Shown here in pieces: positions 38,171-50,310 of a stretch of 64,000 nucleotides of DNA. A program made the translations under genes and the position numbers. The stretch spans positions 1,364,001-1,428,000 of the forward strand of contig NC_134126.1 in NCBI RefSeq assembly GCF_040939455.1. Reading direction: 5' to 3'. A model generated the notes under the pieces. The model saw nothing but the letters and a program-made list of their open reading frames with translations, made no database searches and had not been told where the DNA came from. Positions within the stretch are counted from its first letter, which is position 1. Each line of letters opens with the position of its first letter. This stretch comes from Microcebus murinus. Its lineage: Eukaryota > Chordata > Mammalia > Primates > Cheirogaleidae.

Positions 38171-40130
38171 GGTGAGTGGACACAGCCAGATCCGCACTGC
38201 GCCCTGCCTAACTGCCTGCCGTGGGTGAGTGGACACAGCAAGATCCGCACTGCGCCTTGCCTGCCCGTCTCCCGTGGGCGAGTGGACACAGCCACATCCG
38301 CACTGCGCCTTTCCTGCCCTTCTGCCGTGGGTGAGTGGACACAGCCAGATCCGCACTGCGCCCTGCCTGACCGTCTACCGTGGGTGAGTGGACACAGCCA
38401 GATCCGCACTGCGCCCTGCCTGACTGCTTGCCGTGGGTGAGTGGACACAGCCAGATCCGCACTGCGCCCTGCCTGCCCGTCTCCCGTGGGTGAGTGGAAA
38501 CAGCCAGATCCGCACTGCGCGCTGCCTGCCCGTCTCCCGTGTGCGAGTGGACACAGCCAGATACGCACTACGCCCTGCCTGACCGTCTGCCGTGTGTGAG
38601 TGGACACAGCCAGATCCGCACTGCGCCCTGCCTGCCCGTCTCCTGTGGGTGAGTGGACACAGCCAGATCCGCACTGCGCCCTGCCTGCCCTTCTGCCGTG
38701 GGTGAGTGGACACCGCCAGATCCGCACAGTGCCCTGCCTGACCGTCTGCCGTGGGTGTGTGGACACAGCCAAATCCACACTGCGCCCTGCCTGCCCGTCT
38801 GCCGTGGGTGAGTGGACACAGCCAGATCCGCACTGCGTCCTGCCTGACCGTCTCCCGTGGGTGAGTGGACACAGCCAGATCCGACCTGCGCCCTGCCTGC
38901 CCGTCTCTCGTGGGTGAGTGGACACAGCCAGATCCGTACTGCACCTTGCCTGCCCGTCTCCCGTGGGTGAGTGGACACAGCCAGATCCGCACTGCGCCCT
39001 GCCTGCCCGTCTCCCGAGGGTGAGTGGACACAGCCAGATCCGCACTGCGCCCTGCCTGCCCGTCTCCCGTGGGTGAGTGGACACAGCCAGATCCGCACTG
39101 CGCGCTGCCTGCCCGTCTGTCGTGGGCGAGTGGACACAGCCATATCCACACTTCGCCCTGCCTGACCGTCTGCCGTGGGTGAGTGGACAAAGCCAGATCC
39201 ACACTGCGCCCTGCCTGCCCGTCTCCCGTGGGCGAGCGGACACAGCCAGATCCGCACTGCGCCCTGCCTGACCGTCTACCGTAGGTGAGTGGACACAGCC
39301 AGATCCGCACTGGGCCCTGCCTGACCGTCTGCTGTGGGTGAGTGGACACAGCCAGATCCACAATGCGCCCTGCCTGCCCCTATGCTGTGGGCGAGTTGAC
39401 ACAGCCAGATCCGCACTGCGCCCTGCCTGACTGTCTGCCGTGGGCGAGTGGACACAGCCAGATCTGCACTGCGCCCTGCCTGACCGCCTGCCGTGGGTGA
39501 GTGGACACAGCCAGATCCGCACTGCGCCCTGCCTGCCCGTCTCCCGTGGGCGAGTGGACACAGCCAGATCCGCACTGCGCCCTGCCTGCCCTTCTGCCGT
39601 GGGTGAGTGAACACAGCCAGATCCGCACTGCGCGCTGCCTGCCCGTCTCCCGTCAGTGAGTGGACACAGCCAGATCCGCACTGCGCCCTACCTGCCCGTC
39701 TCCCGTGGGCGAGTGGACACAGCCCGTTCCGCACTGCGCTCTGCCTGCCCGTCTGCCGTGGGTGAGTGGACACAGCCAGATCCACACTGCGCCCTGCCTT
39801 ACCGCCTGCCGTGGGTGAGTGGACACAGCCAGATCCGCACTGCGCCCTGCCTGCCCGTCACCCGTGGGCGAGTGGACACAGCCAGATCCGCACTGCGCCC
39901 TGCCTGACCGCCTACCGTGGGTGAGTGGACACAGCCAGATCCGCACTGCGCCCTGTATGACCGTCTGCCGTGGGTGAGTGGACACAGCCAGATCCGCACT
40001 GCGCGCTGCCTGCCCCTCTCACGTGGGTGAGTGGACACAGCCAGATCCGCACTGCGCCCTGCCTGCCCGTCTCCCGTGGGCGAGCGGACACATCTAGATC
40101 CGCACTGCGCCCTGCCTGCCCGTCTCCCGT
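38171..40130. repeat. Three-copy block, copy 1 (related to 43.6-45.5 and 45.7-47.7 kb)
   Basis: Continues the 102-unit match at slightly changed spacing: 38600-39270 matches 43900-44570 at 100 units and 39656-40130 matches 45009-45480 at 101 units. A third relative at 45694-47660 lies 142-147 units away. Markers include CACATCTAGATCC near 40090/45443, GGTGTGTGG near 38754/44054/46492 and CCTGTATGACC near 39953/45306. Confidence 0.9.
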
Positions 40131-40555
40131 TGGTGAGTCGACACAGCCAGATCCGCACTGCGCCCTGCCTGCCCGTCTCCCGTCAGTGAGTGGACACAGC
40201 CAGATCCGCACTGCTCCCTGCCTGCCCGTCTCCCGTGGGTGAGTGGACACAGCCAGATCCGCACTGCGCGCTGCCTGCCCGTCTCCCGTGGGCGAGTGGA
40301 CACAGCCAGATACGCACTGCGCCCTGCCTGCCCGTCTGTCGTGGGTGAGTGGACACAGCCAGATCCGCACTGCGCGCTGCCTGCCCGTCTGTCGTGGGCG
40401 AGTGGACACAGCCATATCCGCACTGCGCCTTGCCTGCCCGTCTGCCGTTGGTGAGTAGACACAGCCAGATCCACACTGCGCCGTGCCTGCCCGTCTGCCG
40501 TGGGTGAGTGGACACAGCCAGATCCGCACTGCGCCCTGCCTGACCCTCTCTCGTG
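40131..40555. repeat. Short block related to 36.05-36.42 kb (78 units)
   Basis: About 40185-40550 matches 36051-36416 at 4,134 bp, exactly 78 x 53, and 41457-41822 at 24 units. Markers are CTGCTCCCTGC and AGATACGCACTGCG. It shows the same module in three nearby places. Confidence 0.85.
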
Positions 40556-43500
40556 GGTGAGTGGACACAGCCAGATCCGCACTGCGCCCTGCCTGCCCGT
40601 CTCCCGTGGGTGAGTGGACACAGCCAGATCCGCAGTGCGCCCTGCTTGCCCGTCTCCCGTGGGCGAGTGGACACAGCCAGATCCGCACTGCGCGCTGCCT
40701 ACCCGTCTCCCGTGGGCGAGTGGACACAGCCAGATCCGCACTGCGCGCTGCCTGCCCGTCTGTCGTGGGCGAGTGGACACAGCCATATCCGCACTACGCC
40801 CTCCCTGACCGTCTGCCGTGGGTGAGTGGACACAGCCAGATCCACACTGCGCCCTGCCTGCCCGTCTGCCGTGGGCGAGCGGACACAGCCAGATCCGCAC
40901 TGTGCACTGCCTGACCATCTGCCGTGGGTGAGTGGACACAGCCAGATCCGCACTGCGCCCTGCCTGACCGCCTGTCGTGGGTGAGTGGACACAGCCAGAT
41001 CCGCACTGCGCCCTGCCTGCCCGTCTGCCGTGGGTGAGTGGACACAGCCAGATCCGCACTGCGCCCTGCCTTTCCGTCTCCCGTGGGCGAGTGGACACAG
41101 CCAGATCCGCACTGCGCCCTGCCTGCCCGTCTGCCGTGGGTGATTGGACACAGCCAGATCCGCACTGCGCCCTGCCTGCCCGTCTCCCGTCAGTGAGTGG
41201 ACACAGCCAGATCCGCACTGCGCACTGCCTGACCGTCTGCCGTGGGCGAGCGGACACAGCCAGATCCGCACTGCGCCCTGCCTGACCGTCTGCCGTGGGT
41301 GAGTGGACACAGCAAGATCCGCACTGCACCCTGCCTGACCGTCCTTCGTGGGTGAGTGGACACCGCCAGATCCGCACTGCGCCCTGCCTGCCTGTCTCCC
41401 GTGGGTGAGTGGACACAGCCAGAACCGCACTGCGCCCTGCCTGCCCCTCTCCCGTCAGTGAGTGGACACAGCCAGATCCGCACTGCTCCCTGCATGCCCG
41501 TCTCCCGTGGGTGAGTGGACACAGCCAGATCCGCACTGCGCGCTGCCTGCCCGTCTCCCGTGGGCGAGTGGACACAGCCAGATACGCACTGCGCCCTGCC
41601 TGCCCGTCTGTCGTGGGCGAGTGGACACAGCCAGATCCGCACTGCGCGCTGCCTGCCAGTCTGTCGTGGGCGAGTGGACACAGCCATATCCGCACTGCGC
41701 CCTGCCTGCCCGTCTGCCGTTGGTGAGTAGACACAGCCAGATCCACACTGCGCCGTGCCTGCCCGTCTGCCGTGGGTGAGTGGACACAGCCAGATCCGCA
41801 CTGCGCCCTCCCTGACCCTCTCTGGTGGGTGAGTGGACACAGCCAGATCCGCACTGCGCTCTGCCTGCCCGTCTCCCGTGGGTGAGTGGACACAACCAGA
41901 TCCGCAGTGCGCCCTGCTTGCCCGTCTCCCGTGGGCGAGTGGACACAGCCAGATCCGCACTGCGCGCTGCCTACCCGTCTCCCGTGGGCGAGTGGACACA
42001 GCCAGATCCGCACTGCGCGCTGCCTGCCCGTCTGTCGTGGGCGAGTGGACACAGCCATAACCGCACTACGCCCTGCCTAACCGTCTGCCGTGGGTGAGTG
42101 GACACAGCCAGATCCACACTGCGCCCTGCCTGCCCGTCTGCCGTGGGCGAGCGGACACAGCCAGATCCGCACTGTGCACTGCCTGACCATCTGCCGTGGG
42201 TGAGTGGACACAGCCAGATCCGCACTGCGCCCTGCCTGACCGCCTGTCGTGGGTGAGTGGACACAGCCAGATCCGCACTGCGCCGTGCCTGCCCGTCTGC
42301 CGTGGGTGAGTGGACACAGCCAGATCCGCACTGCGCCCTGCATGCCCGTCTGCCGTGGGTGAGTGGACACAGCCAGATCCGCACTGCGCCCTTCCTGACC
42401 GTCTCCCGTGGGTGAGTGGACACAGCCAGATACGCACTGCGGCTTGCCTGCCCGTCTCACGTGGGTGAGTGGACACAGCCAGATCCGCACTGCGCCCTAC
42501 ATGCCCGTCTCCCGTTGGTGAGTGGACACAGCCAGATCCGCACTGCGCCCTGCCTGACCGTCCTCCGTGGGTGAGTGGACACCGCCAGATCCGCACTGCG
42601 CCCTCCCTGCCCGTCTCCCGTGGGTGAGTGGACACAGCCAGATCCGCACTGCGCCCTGCCTGCCCGTCTCCCGTCAGTTAGTGGACACAGCCAGATCCGC
42701 ACTGCGCTCTGCCTGACCGCCTGCCGTTGGTGAGTGGACACAGCCAGATCTGCACTGCGCTCTGCCTGACCGTCTGCCGTGTGTGAGTGGACACAGCCAG
42801 ATGCACACTGCGCCCTGCCTGCCCGTCGGCCGTGGGCGAGTGGACACAACCAGATCCGCACTGCGCCCTGCCTGACCGTCTGCCGTTGGTGAGTGGACAC
42901 AGCCAGATCCGCACTGCGCCCTGCCTGACCGCCTGCCGTGGGTGAGTGGACACAGCCAGATCCGCACTGCGCCCTGCCTGCCCGTCTCCCGTGGGCGAGT
43001 GGATACAGCCAGATCCGCACTGCGCCCTGCTTGCCCTTCTGCCGTGGGTGAGTGGACACAGCCAGATCCGCACTGCGCCCTGCCTGACCGTCTGCCGTGT
43101 GTGAGTGGACACATCCAGAACCACACTGCGCCCTGCCTGCCCGTATGCCGTGTGTGAGTGGACACAGCCCGATCCGCACTGCGCCCTGCCTGACCGTCTG
43201 CCGTGGGTGAGTGGACACAGCCAGATCCGCACTGCGCCCTGCCTGACCGTCTCCCGTGGGCGAGTGGACACAGCCAGATCCACACTGCGCCCTGCCTGCC
43301 CCTGTGCCGTGGGCGAGTGGACACAGCCAGATCCACACTGCGCCGTGCCTGACCGTCTGCCGTGGGTGAGTGGACACAGCCAGATCCACACTGCGCCCTG
43401 CCTGACCGTCTGCCGTGGGTGAGTGGACACCGCCAGATCCGCACTGCGCCCTGCCTGCCCGTCTCCCGTGGGTGAGTGGACACAGCCAGATCCGCACTGC

Positions 43501-43576
43501 GCCTTGCCTGCCCGTCTGCCGTGGGCGAGTGGACACTGCCAGATCCGCACTGCGCACTGCCTGACCGTCTGCCGTG
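40556..43576. repeat. 102-unit displaced duplicate, copy 2
   Basis: Counterpart of 35150-38170, with some local rearrangement after about 42.9 kb, where part of the order follows other families (ACACATCCAGAACC near 43111 is private). The CGGCTTGCC markers at 37034 and 42440 keep the exact 5,406-bp spacing. Confidence 0.92.
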
Positions 43577-45640
43577 GGTGAGTGGACACAGCAAGATCCG
43601 CACTGCGCCTTGCCTGCCCGTCTCCCGTAGGCGAGTGGACACAGCCACATCCGCACTGCGCCTTTCCTGCCCTTCTGCCGTGGGTGAGTGGACACAGCCA
43701 GATCCGCACTGCGCCCTGCCTGACTGCTTGCCGTGGGTCAGTGGACACAGCCAGATCCGCACTGCGCCCTGCCTGCCCGTCTCCCGTGGGTGATTGGAAA
43801 CAGCCAGATCCGCACTGCGCGCTGCCTGCCCGTCTCCCGTGTGCGAGTGGACACAGCCAGATACGCACTACGCCCTGCCTGACCGTCTGCCGTGTGTGAG
43901 TGGACACAGCCAGATCCGCACTGCGCCCTGCCTGCCCGTCTCCTGTGGGTGAGTGGACACAGCCAGATCCGCACTGCGCCCTGCCTGCCCTTCTGCCGTG
44001 GGTGAGTGGACACCGCCAGATCCGCACAGTGCCCTGCCTGACCGTCTGCCGTGGGTGTGTGGACACAGCCAAATCCACACTGCGCCCTGCCTGCCCGTCT
44101 GCCGTGGGTGAGTGGACACAGCCAGATCCGCACTGCGTCCTGCCTGACCGTCTCCCGTGGGTGAGTGGACACAGCCAGATCCGCACTGCGCCCTGCCTGC
44201 CCGTCTCTCGTGGGTGAGTGGACACAGCCAGATCCGCACTGCACCTTGCCTGCCCGTCTCCCGTGGGTGAGTGGACACAGCCAGATCCGCACTGCGCCCT
44301 GCCTGCCCGTCTCCCGAGGGTGAGTGGACACAGCCAGATCCGCACTGCGCCCTGCCTGCCCGTCTCCCGTGGGTGAGTGGACACAGCCAGATCCGCACTG
44401 CGCGCTGCCTGCCCGTCTGTCGTGGGCGAGTGGACACAGCCATATCCGCACTACGCCCTGCCTGACCGTCTGCCGTGGGTGAGTGGACAAAGCCAGATCC
44501 ACACTGCGCCCTGCCTGCCCGTCTCCCGTGGGCGAGCGGACACAGCCAGATCCGCACTGCGCCCTGCCTGACCGTCTACCGTAGGTGAGTGGACACAGCC
44601 AGATCCGCACTGCGCCCTGCCTGCCCGTCTGCCGTGGGCGAGTGGACACAGCCAGATCCGCACTGCGCCCTGCCTGACCGTCTGCTGTGGGTGAGTGGAC
44701 ACAGCCAGATCCACAATGCGCCCTGCCTGCCCCTATGCTGTTGGCGAGTTGACACAGCCAGATCCGCACTGCGCCCTGCCTGACTGTCTGCCGTGGGCGA
44801 GTGGACACAGCCAGATCTGCACTGCGCCCTGCCTGACCGCCTGCCGTGGGTGAGTGGACACAGCCAGATCCGCACTGCGCCCTGCCTGCCCGTCTCCCGT
44901 GGGCGAGTGGACACAGCCAGATCCGCACTGCGCCCTGCCTGCCCTTCTGCCGTGGGTGAGTGAACACAGCCAGATCCGCACTGCGCGCTGCCTGCCCGTC
45001 TCCCGTCAGTGAGTGGACACAGCCAGATCCGCACTGCGCCCTACCTGCCCGTCTCCCGTAGGCGAGTGGACACAGCCCGTTCCGCACTGCGCTCTGCCTG
45101 CCCGTCTGCCGTGGGTGAGTGGACACAGCCAGATCCACACTGTGCCCTGCCTTACCGCCTGCCGTTGGTGAGTGGACACAGCCAGATCCGCACTGCGCCC
45201 TGCCTGCCCGTCACCCGTGGGCGAGTGGACACAGCCAGATCCGCACTGCGCCCTGCCTGACCGCCTGCCGTGGGTGAGTGGACACAGCCAGATCCGCACT
45301 GCGCCCTGTATGACCGTCTGCCGTGGGTGAGTGGACACAGCCAGATCCGCACTGCGCGCTGCCTGCCCCTCTCACGTGGGTGAGTGGACACAGCCAGATC
45401 CGCACTGCGCCCTGCCTGCCCGTCTCCCGTGGGCGAGCGGACACATCTAGATCCGCACTGCGCCCTGCCTGCCCGTCTCCCATGGTTGACTGGACACAGC
45501 CAGATCCGCACTGCGCCCTGCCTGCCCGTCTCCCGTGGGTGAGTGGACACAGCCAGATCCGCACTGCGCCCTGCCTGCCCGTCTCCCGTGGGTGAGTGGA
45601 CAGAGCCAGATCCACACTGCGCCGTGCCTGCCCGTCTGCC
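43577..45640. repeat. Three-copy block, copy 2
   Basis: Follows 38.2-40.1 kb at 100-101 units. Private substitutions include CTGTTGGCGAG near 44738 for CTGTGGGCGAG and GGTTGACTGG near 45484. The end runs into units matching the start of the third copy. Confidence 0.88.
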
Positions 45641-47660
45641 GTGGGCGAGTGGACACTGCCAGATCCGCACTGCGCACTGCCTGACCGTCTGCCGTGGGTG
45701 AGTGGACACAGCCAGATCCGCACTGCGCCCTGCCTAACCGCCTGCCGTGGGTGAGTGGACACAGCAAGATCCGCACTGCGCCTTGCCTGCCCGTCTCCCG
45801 TGGGCGAGTGGACACAGCCACATCCGCACTGCGCCTTTCCTGCCCTTCTGCCGTGGGTGAGTGGACACAGCCAGATCCGCACTGCGCCCTGCCTGACCGT
45901 CTACCGTGGGTGAGTGGACACAGCCAGATCCGCACTGCGCCCTGCCTGACTGCTTGCCGTGGGTGAGTGGACACAGCCAGTTCCGCACTGCGCCCTGCGT
46001 GTCCGCCTGCCGTGGGTGAGTGGACACAGCCAGATCCGCACTGCGCCCTGCCTGCCCGTCTCCCGTGGGTGAGTGGAAACAGCCAGATCCGCACTGCGCG
46101 CTGCCTGCCCGTCTCCCGTGTGCGAGTGGACACAGCCAGATACGCACTACGCCCTGCCTGACCGTCTGCCGTGTGTGAGTGGACACAGCCAGATCCGCAC
46201 TGCGCCCTGCCTGCCCATCTCCTGTGGGTGAGTGGACACAGCCAGATCCGCACTGCGAACTGCCTGACCGTCTGCCGTGGGTGAGTGGACACAGCCAGAT
46301 CCGCACTGCGCCCTGCCTGACCGCCTGCCGTGGGTGAGTGGACACAGCCAGATCCGCACTGCGCCCTGCCTGCCCGTCTTCCGGGGGCGAGTGGACACAG
46401 CCAGATCCGCACTGCGCCCTGCCTGCCCTTCTGCCGTGGGTGAGTGGACACAGCCAGATCCGCACAGTGCCCTGCCTGACCGTCTGCCGTGGGTGTGTGG
46501 ACACAGCCAGATCCACACTGCGCCCTGCCTGCCCGTCTGCCGTGGGTGAGTGGACACAGCCAGATCCGCACTGCGTCCTGCCTGACCGTCTCCCGTGGGT
46601 GAGTGGACACAGCCAGATCCGCACTGCGCCCTGCCTGCCCGTCTCCCGTGGGTGAGTGGACACAGCCAGATCCGCACTGCACCTTGCCTGCCCGTCTCCC
46701 GTCAGTGAGTGGACACAGCCAGATCCGCACTGAGCCCTGCCTGCCCGTCTCCCGTGGGTGAGTGGACACAGCCAGATCCGCACTGCGCCCTGCCTGCCCG
46801 TCTCCCGATGGTGAGTGGACACAGCCAGATCCGCACTGCGCCCTGCCTGCCCGTCTCCCGTGGGTGAGTGGACACAGCCAGATCCGCACTGCGCGCTGCC
46901 TGCCCGTTTGTCGTGGGCGAGTGGACACAGCCATATCCGCACTACGCCCTGCCTGACCGTCTGCCGTGGGTGAGTGGACAAAGCCAGATCCACACTGCGC
47001 CCTGCCTGCCCGTCTCCCGTGGGCGAGCGGACACAGCCAGATCCGCACTGCGCCCTGCCTGACCGTCTACCGTAGGTGAGTGGACACAGCCAGATCCGCA
47101 CTGCGCCCTGCCTGCCCGTCTGCCGTGGGCGAGTGGACACAGCCAGATCTGCACTGCGCCCTGCCTGACCGCCTGCCGTGGGCGAGTGGACACAGCCAGA
47201 TCTGCACTGCGCCCTGCCTGACCGCCTGCCGTGGGTGAGTGGACACAGCCAGATCCGCACTGCGCCCTGCCTGCCCGTCTCCCGTGGGCGAGTGGACACA
47301 GCCATATCCGCACTGCGCCCTGCCTGCCCTTCTGCCGTGGGTGAGTGAACACAGCCAGATCCGCACTGCGCGCTGCCTGCCCGTCTCCCGTCAGTGAGTG
47401 GACACAGCCAGATCCGCACTGCGCCCTACCTGCCCGTCTCCCGTGGGCGAGGGGACACAGCCCGTTTCGCACTGCGCTCTGCCTGCCCGTCTGCCGTGGG
47501 TGAGTGGACACAGCCAGATCCACACTGCGCCCTGCCTTACCGCCTGCCGTGGGTTAGTGGACACAGCCAGATCCGCACTGCGCCCTGCCTGCCCGTCACC
47601 CGTGGGCGAGTGGACACAGCCAGATCCGCACTGCGCCCTGCCTGACAGCCTGCCGTGGGT
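45641..47660. repeat. Three-copy block, copy 3
   Basis: Positions 45694-46160 match 38168-38634 (142 units), 46762-47060 match 38971-39270 (147 units), and 47394-47645 match both 39656-39907 (146 units) and 45009-45260 (45 units). The stepwise change in spacing shows gains of a few units relative to the other copies. Confidence 0.88.
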
Positions 47661-48439
47661 GAGTGGACACAGCCAGATCCGCAGTGCGTCCTGCCTGCCC
47701 ATCTCCCGTGGGCGAGTGGACACAGCCAGATCCGCACTGCGCCCTGCCTGCCCTTCTGCCGTGGGTGAGTGGACACAGCCAGATCCGCACTGCGCCCTGC
47801 CTGACCGTCTGCCGTGGGTGAGTGGACACAGCCAGATCCGCACTGCGCCCTGCCTTACCGCCTGCCGTGGGTGAGTGGACACAGCCAGATCCGCACTGCG
47901 CCCTGCCTGCCCGTCTTCCGGGGGCGAGTGGACACAGCCAGATCCGCACTGCGACCTGCCTGCCCTTCTGCCGTGGGTGAGTGGACACAGCCAGATCCGC
48001 ACTGCGCCCTGCCTGCCCTTCTGCCGTGGGTGTGTGGACACAGCCAGATCCACTCTGCGCCCTGCCTGCCCGTCTCCCGTGGGTGAGTGGACACAGCCAG
48101 ATCCGCACTGCACCTTGCCTGCCCGTCTGTCGTCAGTGAGTGGACACAGCCAGATCCGCACTGCGCCCTGCCTGCCCCTATGCTGTGGGCGAGTGGACAC
48201 AGCCAGATCCGCACTTCGCCCTGCCTGACCGTCTGCCGTGGGTGAGTGGACACAGCCAGATCTGCACTGCGCCCTGCCTGACCGCCTGCCGTGGGTGAGT
48301 GGACACAGCCAGATACGCACTGCGCCCTGCCTGCCCGTCTCCCGTGGGCGAGTGGACACAGCCAGATCCGCACTGCGCCCTGCCTGCCCTTCTGCCGTGG
48401 GTGAGTGAATACAGCCAGATCCGCACTGCGCCCTGCCTG
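47661..48439. repeat. Connecting satellite stretch
   Basis: Ordinary units, with GCAGTGCGTCC near 47683, TCCACTCTGCG near 48049 and a CTATG unit at 48178. No long close partner was identified; pieces resemble 46.3-46.6 kb and 49.9-50.2 kb. Confidence 0.8.
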
Positions 48440-50310
48440 CCCGTCTCCCGTCAGTGAGTGGACACAGCCAGATCCGCACTGCGCCCTACCTGCCCGTCTC
48501 CCGTGGGCGAGTGGACACATCCCGATCCGCACTGCGCTCTGCCTGCCCGTCTGCCGTGGGTGAGTGGACACAGCCAGATCCGCACTGCGCCTTGCTTGCC
48601 CGTCTCTCGTCAGTGAGTGGACACAGCCAGATACGCACTGCGCCCTGCCTGCCCGTCTCCCGTGGGCGAGTGGACACAGCCAGTTCCGCACTGCGCCCTG
48701 CCTGCCCATCTCCAGTGGGCGAGTGGACACAGCCAGATCCGCACTGCGCCCTGCCTGCCCGTCTCCAGTGGGCGAGTGGACACAGCCAGATCCACACTGC
48801 GCCCTGCCTGCCCGTCTGCCGTGGGTGAGTGGACACAGCCAGATCCGCACTGCGCCCTGCCTGACCGTCTCCCGTGGGTGTGTGGACACAGCCAGATCCG
48901 CACTGCGCGCTGCCTGCCCGTCTCCCGTGGGCGAGTGGACACAGCCAGATACGCACTACGCCCTGCCTGACCGTCTGCCGTGTGTGAGTGGACACAGCCA
49001 GATCCGCACTGCGCCCTGCCTGCCCATCTCCCGTGGGTGAGTGGACACAGCCAGATCCGCACTGCGCCCTGCCTGACCGTCTGCCGTGGGCGAGTGGACA
49101 CAGCCAGATCCGCACTGCGCCCTGCCTGACCGCCTGCCGTGGGTGAGTGGACACAGCCAGATCCGCACTGCGCCCTGCCTGCCCGTCTGCCGTGGGTGAG
49201 TGGACACAGCCAGATCCGCACTGCGCCCTACCTGCCCGTCTCCCGCGGGTTAGTGGACACAGCCAGATCCGCACTGCACCCTGCCTGACCGTCCTTCGTG
49301 GGTGAGTGGACACCGCCAGATCCGCACTGCGCCCTGCCTGCCCGTCTCCCGTGGGTGAGTGGACACAGCCAGATCCGCACTGCGCCCTGCCTGCCCGTCT
49401 CCCGTCAGTGAGTGGACACAGCCAGATCCGCACTGCGCCCTGCCTGACCGTCTCGCGTGGGTGAGTGGACACAGCCAGATCCGCACTGCGCGCTGCCTGC
49501 CCGTCTCCCGTGGGCGAGTGGACACAGCCAGATCCGCACTGCGCCCTGTCTGCCCGCTGTCGTGGGCGAGTGGACACAGCCAAATCCGCACTGCGCCCTG
49601 CCTGACCGTCTGCCGTCGGTGAGTGGACACAGCCAGATCCACACTGCGCCCTGCCTGCCCGTCTGCCGTGGGCGAGTGGAGACAGCCAGATCCGCACTGC
49701 GCACTGCCTGACCGTCTGCCGTGGGTGAGTCGACACAGCCAGATCCGCACTGCGCCCTGCCTGACCGCCTGCTGTGGGTGAGTGGACACAGCCAGATCCG
49801 CACTGCGCCCTGCCTGCCCGTCTCCCGTGGGTGAGTGGACACAGCCAGATCCGCACTGCGCCCTGCCTGACCGTCTGCTGTGGGTGAGTGGACACAGCAA
49901 GATCCGCACTGCGCCCTGCCTGCCCCTATGCTGTGGGCGAGTGGACACAGCCAGATCCGCACTGCGCCCTGCCTGACCATCTGCCGTGGGTGAGTGGACA
50001 CAGCCAGATCTGCACTGCGCCCTGCCTGACCGCCTGCCGTGGATGAGTGGACACAGCCAGATCCGCACTGCGCCCTGCCTGCCCGTCTCCCGTGGGCGAG
50101 TGGACACAGCCAGATCCGCACTGCGCCCTGCCTGCCCTTCTGCCATGGGTGAGTGAACACAGCCAGATCCGCACTGCGCCCTGCCTGCCCGTCTCCCGTC
50201 AGTGAGTGGACACAGCCAGATCCGCACTGCGCCCTACCTGCCCGTCTCCCGTGGGCGAGTGGAAACAGCCCGATCCGCACTGCGCTCTGCCTGCCCGTCT
50301 GCCGTGGGTG
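48440..50310. repeat. 220-unit displaced duplicate, copy 1
   Basis: Matches roughly 60096-61966 at 11,656 bp, which is 220 x 53 minus 4 bp, explained by the indels in between. Shared features include CACATCCCGATCC near 48517/60173, CTCCCGCGGGTTAG near 49241/60897 and the same 1-bp deletion (CCCGCTGTCG, near 49557/61212). The shared deletion shows common descent. Confidence 0.92.
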
